In this document: positions 14,297 to 18,936 of the stretch, piece by piece
Numbering within the stretch: position 1 is the stretch's first letter
Layout of the letters: every line of letters begins with the position of its first letter
Assembly: GCA_036637375.1 (NCBI GenBank)
Contig: JAVWMQ010000037.1
Location: forward strand, 1 to 18,936
Source: JAVWMQ01 sp036637375
Lineage (GTDB): Bacteria > Bacillota > Clostridia > Peptostreptococcales > Anaerovoracaceae
DNA length: 18,936 nucleotides
Direction of reading: 5' to 3'
Notes under the pieces: generated by a model
Told to the model about the DNA's origin: nothing
The model's input: the letters and a program-made list of their open reading frames with translations, nothing else
Database searches by the model: none
Program-made: the position numbers and the translations under genes

Positions 14297-14346
14297 AAAA
14301 CTCCTAGCTTTTGAGTTAGCCTCTAAGCTAGGGGTTTTAGTTTTTG
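14297..14346 (+). terminator. terminator of the feo operon
   Basis: AAAACTCCTAGCTT (14297-14310) pairs with AAGCTAGGGGTTTT (14325-14338), 14 pairs with one wobble and a 14-base loop, followed by AGTTTTT. Confidence 0.9.
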
Positions 14347-14366
14347 CCCGTACACTTATTGCAATT

Positions 14367-14400
14367 ACTTAGTTACTTATGCCTAAGTTTGGTGTATACT
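14367..14400 (+). promoter_or_regulatory. possible promoter and inverted repeat before the VOC gene
   Basis: TATACT (14395-14400) is a good -10 box; TTACTT (14373-14378) at 16 bases is a weak -35. ACTTAG (14367-14372) and CTAAGT (14383-14388), a 6-base inverted repeat with 10-base spacing, overlap the -35 region and spacer and could be an operator. Confidence 0.4.
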
Positions 14401-14439
14401 ATTTATAACAAAATGCAAAATTAAGTATGGGGGTACAAG

Positions 14440-14799
14440 ATGAGACTAAAAAATATATTATTAGTTGTAAGAGATATTGAAAAGTCCAAGCATTTTTATC
14501 AAGAGGTATTCGGGCTTTTACCAGTTCGAGATTTTGGAGAAAACGTAATTCTAACAGAAGGAATTACCCTTCAAGATGCAAAAGTTTGGCAACACCTAAT
14601 AGACAAAAAAGTGATGTTTAGTGGAAACAACACAGCCCTGTATTTTGAGGAGAGAAACTTTGCCAGTTTCCTTACTCGTCTAAAGGAAAGCTCTTTTACA
14701 ATAGAGTTTCTAAACGAAGCCGCTTTGGGGCAAGATGGCAAAAGGGTAGTTAGATTTTACGATCCCGACTATCATATAATAGAAGTTAAAGAAAGCTAG
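14440..14799 (+). CDS. VOC superfamily (glyoxalase/bleomycin-resistance fold) protein
   Basis: This is a small cytoplasmic protein (119 residues) with one complete vicinal-oxygen-chelate domain of two beta-alpha-beta-beta-beta modules. 'NILLVVRDIEKSKHFYQEVFGLLPVRDFGENVILTEG' is the usual first module; its diagnostic parts are VRDIEKSKHFY and FGL. 'VVRFYDPDYHIIEVKES' is the typical final strand pair (RFYDPDYHIIEV). The His that often starts the metal site is Asn here (LKNILLVV, Asn5), so it may not bind metal in the classical way. A GGGGG site precedes the ATG. The members range from lyases to drug-binding proteins and the substrate cannot be named. It is a single-gene unit with its own terminator. 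Confidence 0.85.
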   Translation: MRLKNILLVVRDIEKSKHFYQEVFGLLPVRDFGENVILTEGITLQDAKVWQHLIDKKVMFSGNNTALYFEERNFASFLTRLKESSFTIEFLNEAALGQDGKRVVRFYDPDYHIIEVKES

Positions 14800-14821
14800 A
14801 AATTATAGCTTTCTTTTTTTT
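14791..14821 (+). terminator. terminator of the VOC gene
   Basis: GAAAGCTA (14791-14798) and TAGCTTTC (14806-14813) form a perfect 8-base stem followed by eight Ts. The left arm includes part of the stop codon. Confidence 0.9.
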
Positions 14822-14857
14822 GCAACTCTTACGTCTTTTGTTTCAAATTAACCACAA

Positions 14858-14887
14858 AAAAACCCAGAAAATAAATTCTGGGTTTTT
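14858..14887 (-). terminator. terminator of the rplM-rpsI operon
   Basis: AAAAACCCAGAA (14858-14869) and TTCTGGGTTTTT (14876-14887) are a perfect 12-base inverted repeat with a 6-base loop. On the minus strand the distal arm ends in a run of Ts. It lies about 40 bases past the rpsI stop. Confidence 0.88.
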
Positions 14888-14927
14888 GAATTCGAAATTG
14901 CAATGCGCAACACATCTCCTGGAGATA

Positions 14928-15323
14928 TTATCTCTTTGAGAACTGGCTTGCTTTTCTCGCTTTTTTAAGACCGTATTTCTTTCTTTCCTTCATTCTAGCA
15001 TCTCTAGTTAGGAATCCAGCTGCCTTAAGTGGTGCTCTGAAAGCTTCTGCATCAGCCTGACATAATGCTCTTGAGATACCATGTCTTAGAGCTCCTGCCT
15101 GACCTGTGTATCCGCCACCATGTACAGTAGCGATTACGTCAAACTTACCTTCGCATCCAGCGATTTCAAAAGGTCTTTTAACCTCTCTCTTAACGATTTC
15201 TAAAGCTAAGTAATCGTCTAAAGGTTTCTTGTTTACAATGATGTTTCCTTTGCCAGGGATTAATCTAACTCTAGCAACGGAAGATTTTCTTCTGCCTGTT
15301 CCGCAGTACTGAATCTTTGCCAT
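14928..15323 (-). CDS. rpsI: 30S ribosomal protein S9
   Basis: This is a small-subunit ribosomal protein near the decoding centre, 131 residues, as usual for bacterial S9. Hallmarks are 'YCGTGRRKSSVARV' at the N-terminus, 'GGGYTGQAGALRHGISRAL' in the middle and the basic C-terminal tail ending 'QFSKR', whose last residues contact P-site tRNA. GGGAGG lies about 8 bases before the ATG. It follows rplM after 16 bases, the universal L13-S9 order. Confidence 0.98.
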   Translation of the reverse strand: MAKIQYCGTGRRKSSVARVRLIPGKGNIIVNKKPLDDYLALEIVKREVKRPFEIAGCEGKFDVIATVHGGGYTGQAGALRHGISRALCQADAEAFRAPLKAAGFLTRDARMKERKKYGLKKARKASQFSKR

Positions 15324-15339
15324 TTGTTATTCCTCCCTC

Positions 15340-15768
15340 TTAAAATTCCCAAGTTGTAGGTTTCTGAGCTGCATGATCATGTGTAGGACCAGCATAAACC
15401 TTTAACTTTTTAAACATCTGTCTGCCAAGTTTACCGTTAGGCATCATACCTTTGATAGCATGTCTAACAACTTCTGTTGGATGTTTGTCCATTAACTGTT
15501 CAAAAGTCATCTCTCTTAGACCACCTGGATATCCAGTATGTCTTTTGTAGATCTTTTCTTTTCTTTTCTTACCTGTTACTGCAACCTTGTCAGCATTGAT
15601 GATGATAACATAGTCTCCACAATCAACATGAGGTGTGTAAATTGGTTTTTTCTTTCCTCTTAGAATAGCAGCAGCTTCTGATGCCATACGACCTAAAGTT
15701 TTGCCTTCAGCGTCGATTACATACCATTTGTGCTCTACTTCATGAGGCTTTGCGATAAATGATTTCAT
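15340..15768 (-). CDS. rplM: 50S ribosomal protein L13
   Basis: This is a large-subunit early-assembly protein, 142 residues with the ATG at 15768, the normal length. The open frame extends 20 codons further upstream, but those residues are not part of L13, and AAAGGA lies about 10 bases before 15768. Hallmarks are 'KWYVIDAEGKTLGRMAS', 'YTPHVDCGDYVIIINADKVAVTGKK' (PHVDCGDYV), 'HTGYPGGLRE' and 'GMMPNGKLGRQM'. It is the first gene of the rplM-rpsI operon and is preceded by a leader of about 190 bases with hairpins, which suggests autoregulation. Confidence 0.98.
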   Translation of the reverse strand: MKSFIAKPHEVEHKWYVIDAEGKTLGRMASEAAAILRGKKKPIYTPHVDCGDYVIIINADKVAVTGKKRKEKIYKRHTGYPGGLREMTFEQLMDKHPTEVVRHAIKGMMPNGKLGRQMFKKLKVYAGPTHDHAAQKPTTWEF

Positions 15769-15962
15769 TTCTCGTAATCCTTTCTTCCTACTAGAATCTC
15801 TCGATTTTGTTCGGATGCGTCTACTCAAATTCTACTTGTTAGAATCGTTTTCGATGCTACTAATAACGTTTAGTCTCGAGTCCCGGACGGATTCCCATCC
15901 TGCGCTCTTATAGTAAAAGCCTTGCGGCAAATACACATATTGACTTGTCACTTATGCGACAC
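15769..15962 (-). ncRNA. structured 5' leader of rplM (candidate L13-type leader)
   Basis: The transcript from the promoter at 15969-15996 has about 194 untranslated bases. On the minus strand, in order, it holds GCC-gcaa-GGC followed by TTTT (15928-15916), GGATGG-gaat-CCGTCC (15900-15885) and ATTCTA-acaag-TAGAAT (15845-15829). A second ATTCTA (15797-15792) follows about 24 bases before the start codon. The second ATTCTA can replace the first in pairing with TAGAAT, giving two exclusive folds near the ribosome site. L13 leaders are a known class in Firmicutes; I cannot confirm membership by eye. Confidence 0.5.
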
Positions 15963-15968
15963 CCAATA

Positions 15969-15996
15969 ATTATATCACTTATTCCCACAAAGTCAA
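15969..15996 (-). promoter_or_regulatory. promoter of rplM-rpsI
   Basis: On the minus strand TTGACT (15996-15991) and a perfect TATAAT (15974-15969) are spaced by 16 bases. This is a strong promoter, as expected for ribosomal protein genes. It lies 50 bases beyond the stop of the upstream M20 gene, for which I see no clear terminator. Confidence 0.8.
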
Positions 15997-16045
15997 CGAT
16001 TTTTGTAGTTTTATTTTTGCTTATCTTATGATAATTAGATTTTCC

Positions 16046-17254
16046 CTATGCTATAGTTATTCTGTCTTTGTGCTCTTTTGCAATCGCCTGTTTTAACTCA
16101 TCATCTAGGGCAATTTCTATTACGCTATTACCAAAACCTTCTATTATATCCATTAATCTATTTTGGGCAGCCTCACCATTGGCAATTCTATAAGCCTCTT
16201 CATCATGTATGGCAAAAACCTCGCCCCCACCGATTTCTACTTCCATATATTGCGTTGGGCAAGCATGGCTAATATTACCCATATCTGTAGAACCTGCACC
16301 TGGGTAGTTTGCCGTATCTAAGAAATTATCTATCCCTACAGCCTGACAATTTCTCTTAATAATTCCCCCTAAACTTTGTAGGTTAATTAAATCATCAAAT
16401 GGATTTTCATAGTCCCTATACTCCAGTTTAGTACCAGAAATCAATGCTGCACCCTCTGCAATCTCTATGATTCTCTTTCTCAATTTAGCTACATAAACGC
16501 TATCTCTAGCTCTAAATGAAATTTCACATTTGCAAAGTTCAGGTATAATGTTTGCAGCTTCACCGCCCTTAGTAATTATGCCATGAATCCTAGCATCGTC
16601 CCTAGTCATTTCCCTATAAGCATTTATTCCATTAAACATTGCAATTACGCCATCTAAGGCATTAATACCTTTTTCAGGATAAGCTGCCGCATGGGCGCTT
16701 TTGCCCTTAAATGTAAACTCAATTGAATTCATAGCTAAGGCAATAGCCTCAACTGATGATGCTGTGTCAAGGTGAGCCTGCAAAGCCAAGTCCACACCTT
16801 CAAGTGCTCCAAGCTTAATCATGTCAACCTTAGCACCAAAAGTTTCCTCAGCTGGTGTTCCGTAAACTCTAACCTTTATGTTTAGCTCCTTGGCAATTTT
16901 GGAAAGACTGATTCCAAGTCCGCACATAGCCGCTGCAATCCAGTTATGACCACAAGCATGGCCTGGCTCTCCGTTTTCACCATAACCTGGCAGGGCATCA
17001 TATTCGGCAATTGTTGCAACGGTATATTCTCCTGTTCCGTATTCAGCAACAAAAGCTGTTGGCAAAGTTTCATAAGGGAATTTAACGTCAAATCCTTCCT
17101 GTCTTAGCACTTCTCCTAAAAACTTTGACGATTCAAACTCCTCTCCACCAAGCTCTGGATGATTATAAATGTAATCTGAAATATTCTCATAATCCTGTCT
17201 TTTGGATTGAATAATTTCTCTGTATGAACTTTTTAACTCTTCCACTCTCTTCAT
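16046..17254 (-). CDS. M20 family amidohydrolase (AbgB/PM20D2-like)
   Basis: This is a cytoplasmic metal-dependent amidohydrolase or peptidase of 402 residues. The M20 metal site is visible: 'AEYDALPG' (83-90), 'HACGH' (99-103), the catalytic 'PAEET' (Glu136/Glu137), 'LQAHLD' (His161) and 'AIHDEEA' (His350). 'GKSAHAA' (184-190) opens the lid/dimerisation domain. The HACGH and 'GSTDMGNISH' (321-330) pattern is closest to aminobenzoyl-glutamate hydrolase-like and PM20D2-like members, which cleave N-acylated or dipeptide-like amides. The substrate is not determined. An AAAGGAG site lies 7 bases before the ATG. It is a single gene with its own promoter; its transcript may run into the rplM promoter region. 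Confidence 0.88.
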   Translation of the reverse strand: MKRVEELKSSYREIIQSKRQDYENISDYIYNHPELGGEEFESSKFLGEVLRQEGFDVKFPYETLPTAFVAEYGTGEYTVATIAEYDALPGYGENGEPGHACGHNWIAAAMCGLGISLSKIAKELNIKVRVYGTPAEETFGAKVDMIKLGALEGVDLALQAHLDTASSVEAIALAMNSIEFTFKGKSAHAAAYPEKGINALDGVIAMFNGINAYREMTRDDARIHGIITKGGEAANIIPELCKCEISFRARDSVYVAKLRKRIIEIAEGAALISGTKLEYRDYENPFDDLINLQSLGGIIKRNCQAVGIDNFLDTANYPGAGSTDMGNISHACPTQYMEVEIGGGEVFAIHDEEAYRIANGEAAQNRLMDIIEGFGNSVIEIALDDELKQAIAKEHKDRITIA

Positions 17255-17341
17255 TTTGTATCTCCTTTATTTTTTTACAGCTTTTTGTACCAAATAGGCT
17301 ATTTAAACCAAGTATAGCACATTTTATTGAAAACAAAAGTC

Positions 17342-17367
17342 CTTTTTTGTTTATCTGAACAAAAAAG
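17342..17367 (-). promoter_or_regulatory. 10-base inverted repeat in the M20 gene leader
   Basis: CTTTTTTGTT (17342-17351) and AACAAAAAAG (17358-17367) are a perfect 10-base inverted repeat with a 6-base spacer. It lies about 7-32 bases after the predicted M20 transcription start. It may be an operator or an A/U-rich transcript hairpin; it lacks the G/C stem of a terminator. Confidence 0.45.
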
Positions 17368-17380
17368 TTCTTGATTTATT

Positions 17381-17409
17381 GTTATTCACAACTATATTTT
17401 GTTTGTCAA
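17381..17409 (-). promoter_or_regulatory. probable promoter of the M20 amidohydrolase gene
   Basis: On the minus strand a perfect TTGACA (17409-17404) is followed after 17 bases by AATAAC (17386-17381), a 4/6 match to the -10 box. The leader to the ATG would be about 120 bases. A second candidate, TATACT close to the gene, lacks a good -35 box. Confidence 0.5.
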
Positions 17410-17445
17410 TATACTCAAACTCTCCCTAATTATTCCCACAAAAAT

Positions 17446-17476
17446 GGCACTAAATTATCACATACAATTTAGCGCC
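17446..17476 (-). terminator. terminator of trxA-trxB
   Basis: On the minus strand GGCGCTAAATT (17476-17466) pairs with AATTTAGTGCC (17456-17446), 11 pairs with one G-T wobble, followed by ATTTTTG. It lies 36 bases after the trxB stop codon. Confidence 0.8.
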
Positions 17477-17512
17477 AATCTTTTTATCTACATATTTATA
17501 CTATTATCTCCA

Positions 17513-18439
17513 CTAATAAGTTTCTCTAATATAGTCCTCTGCAAACTTTGCCGCCACAGCCCCGTCTGCCGCTGCTGTAATTATTTGTCTAACAGCCTTA
17601 GTTCTAAGGTCACCAACAGCAAACACTCCAGGCACATTGGTTTTGGTAGTTTCGTCTGCAATGATATATCCAACCCTATCAAGATCAATTTGGTTTTCAA
17701 ATAGTTTTGTATTTGGAACTCTGCCAACTGCAACAAAAACCCCTTCGCACTGAATTTCTCTAACTTCTCCAGTCTTTAGATTTGATAGAGAAACCCCATT
17801 CACTACTTTGTCATATTTGATTTCCTTAATCTCTGAATCCCAAACAAATTCCAGGTTTTCTGCCTTTTTGAGTGGTTCAATATAACTTTGAGTAGCTCTT
17901 AGAGAATCTCTCCTGTGAACCATGTAAACCTTCTTGCAAAGTTTTGCCAAAACTAAGGCATCTGCTGCCGCCGAATTACCTCCACCTACAATTACTACAG
18001 TTTTACCTGCATACATTGCACCATCACAAGTTGCACAATATGCAACACCCCTATTAACCAGGTTTTCCTCTTCAGGCAATCCCAGTTTGCGAGGCTCTGC
18101 CCCTGTTGCAATAATCAAGGTCTTGGTCTTGTACTCCGTTTTGTACCCATATACAGTTTTGTATTCTCCACAACAATCAATCTTTTCGATTTCGTCAAGC
18201 TTGGTAACTGCACCAAACTTGTCAGCTGCTGCTTTCATTTTTTCCCCTAGCTCATATCCATCTACACCTGCATCAAATCCTGGGTAGTTGTCAATTTGGC
18301 TCGTTGTCGCCATTTGTCCGCCTGGGCCTAATCTTTCAACAATTAGAGTATCAAGTCCCGCCCTTGCAGCATAAAGTGCAGCAGTATAGCCACCTGGGCC
18401 ACCACCTACAATTATAGTATCGTAAATTTTGCTGTCCAT
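17513..18439 (-). CDS. trxB: thioredoxin-disulfide reductase
   Basis: This is an FAD/NADPH flavoenzyme that reduces thioredoxin, 308 residues with the ATG at 18439. Motifs in order are FAD-binding 'GGGPGG' (12-17), redox-active 'CATC' (Cys135, Cys138), NADPH-binding 'GGGNSA' (152-157) and 'HRRDSLRA' (175-182), and FAD-binding 'GVFAVGDLR' near the end. HRRD-type residues favour NADPH over NADH, though some clostridial relatives take electrons from ferredoxin instead. A GTG at 18448 is an alternative start that would directly abut the trxA stop. AGGTGA lies 5 bases before the ATG, GAGGG 7 bases before the GTG. It is coupled to trxA just upstream and ends at a clear terminator. Confidence 0.94.
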   Translation of the reverse strand: MDSKIYDTIIVGGGPGGYTAALYAARAGLDTLIVERLGPGGQMATTSQIDNYPGFDAGVDGYELGEKMKAAADKFGAVTKLDEIEKIDCCGEYKTVYGYKTEYKTKTLIIATGAEPRKLGLPEEENLVNRGVAYCATCDGAMYAGKTVVIVGGGNSAAADALVLAKLCKKVYMVHRRDSLRATQSYIEPLKKAENLEFVWDSEIKEIKYDKVVNGVSLSNLKTGEVREIQCEGVFVAVGRVPNTKLFENQIDLDRVGYIIADETTKTNVPGVFAVGDLRTKAVRQIITAAADGAVAAKFAEDYIRETY

Positions 18440-18448
18440 TTCATTCAC

Positions 18449-18769
18449 CTAAAATCCCTCTGCTTCAAGCCACTTCAAAATAGCAACCTTAGATGGTGGA
18501 TTGACTAATTCGCCTTTCTTCTCTCCATCTGCAAACAGTAAAAATGCTGGTATAGTTACGATTTCACATTCAACAGCTAATGATTTCTCATCATCAATAT
18601 TCACTCTAACTATGTCCAGTTTATCGCCATATTCTTCTATAACCTCTGAAACAACAGGGTTCAATCTATCGCAAAACTTGCACCATGGAGCCATAAACTC
18701 AATTAATAGTGGCTTTACCTTGCTCATTTCCTTTATGTTTTCAATGTTTTTTAAATCTTTACTTTCCAT
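18449..18769 (-). CDS. trxA: thioredoxin with WCKFC active site
   Basis: This is a small cytoplasmic dithiol protein (106 residues) with the thioredoxin fold. The active site is 'APWCKFCDRL' (Cys30, Cys33) instead of the usual WCGPC, and the cis-proline loop 'VTIPAFLLF' (Pro74) is intact. 'VRVNIDDEKSLAVECEI' is the typical strand-helix segment, with an additional Cys68. The CKFC dipeptide should shift the redox potential compared with CGPC; how much cannot be read. AGGAGG precedes the ATG by about 6 bases. The adjacent trxB gene makes it the natural partner of that reductase. The N-terminus is short, without a signal peptide. Confidence 0.9.
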   Translation of the reverse strand: MESKDLKNIENIKEMSKVKPLLIEFMAPWCKFCDRLNPVVSEVIEEYGDKLDIVRVNIDDEKSLAVECEIVTIPAFLLFADGEKKGELVNPPSKVAILKWLEAEGF

Positions 18770-18854
18770 TTAGCACCTCCTAGGTATCTTGAATAACCCA
18801 TATTCATTTGCCGCTCAAATTTTGCAGCTAGTTTATTAATGTTCCCATAGTTTA

Positions 18855-18908
18855 GCTATTAAGTACATCTACTAGCCATTATACCCCAAATTACTTTGAC
18901 TTAATAGC
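18855..18908 (-). promoter_or_regulatory. trxA-trxB promoter region flanked by inverted repeats
   Basis: On the minus strand a perfect TATAAT (18883-18878) lies about 109 bases before trxA; the -35 position (TATTAA) is poor. The box lies between two perfect 10-base inverted copies, GCTATTAAGT (18855-18864) and ACTTAATAGC (18899-18908), 34 bases apart. TAGCCATT is also directly repeated at 18873-18880 and 18905-18912. The poor -35 and the repeats suggest a factor-dependent or repressed promoter. Confidence 0.5.
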
Positions 18909-18936
18909 CATTTGAAGTTCTTTGTTAGAAAATTTT

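Noticed and set aside
14310..14325. GTTAG-containing loop in the feoB terminator as another feo operator
   Set aside because: Only GTTAGCCTC is shared with the repeat before feoB; there is no matching CTAAC arm, so chance is sufficient.
18855..18908. Invertible (phase-variable) promoter before trxA
   Set aside because: The inverted copies are only 34 bases apart and 10 bases long, too small for known invertase substrates, and no recombinase gene is nearby.
1..18936. CRISPR array, insertion sequence, prophage, tRNA or rRNA
   Set aside because: No regularly spaced direct repeats, transposase, integrase, structural phage gene or cloverleaf pattern was found on either strand.

Overview
The window is AT-rich bacterial chromosomal DNA with purine-rich Shine-Dalgarno sites (AGGAGG, AAAGGAG), short gaps and hairpin/T-run terminators, as in an anaerobic low-GC Firmicute of class Clostridia. 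Supporting genes are a tandem feoA-feoA-feoB iron(II) locus, an AGCS sodium/alanine symporter, a YhgE/Pip protein and the rplM-rpsI pair. A Peptostreptococcales/Anaerovoracaceae-like host is a guess from gene style only. No phage, insertion sequence, CRISPR array, tRNA or rRNA was found; the content is mostly housekeeping and transport.

Layout. (1) 125-2580, + strand: a polar amino-acid ABC importer (lipoprotein, permease, ATPase) with a clear promoter, a hairpin after the lipoprotein gene and a terminator. (2) 2589-4368, - strand: an ArsB/NhaD/SLC13-type ion transporter translationally coupled to a small protein of unknown function. (3) 4476-8669, - strand: AGCS symporter, TetR-type regulator and YhgE/Pip membrane protein; the YhgE gene probably has its own promoter inside a palindrome. 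(4) 8687-10380, + strand: a phosphohexomutase with an unusual cysteine-rich insertion. (5) 10394-11278, - strand: exodeoxyribonuclease III. (6) 11384-14346, + strand: feoA-feoA-feoB, preceded by a long leader with repeated GGTTAG/CTAACC inverted repeats, one more copy lying just before feoB. (7) 14367-14821, + strand: a small VOC-fold protein. (8) 14858-15996, - strand: rplM-rpsI behind a structured leader of about 190 nt. (9) 16046-17409, - strand: an M20 amidohydrolase. (10) 17446-18908, - strand: thioredoxin (WCKFC active site) and thioredoxin reductase, overlapping or abutting.

How the genes work together. The amino-acid importer, the alanine symporter and the M20 amidohydrolase fit an organism living on amino acids and peptides. 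FeoA/FeoA/FeoB supply ferrous iron under what looks like dedicated metal-responsive control. TrxA/TrxB form a NADPH-linked thiol-reducing pair.

No wholly new multi-gene system is evident. The features most worth a second look are the feo operator array, the Cys/Gly-rich insertion in the mutase, the alternative pairings in the rplM leader, the palindrome-embedded promoter of yhgE and the repeat-flanked promoter of trxA. All searches (BLAST, HMM, Rfam, folding) remain to be done; family names rest on motifs read by eye.
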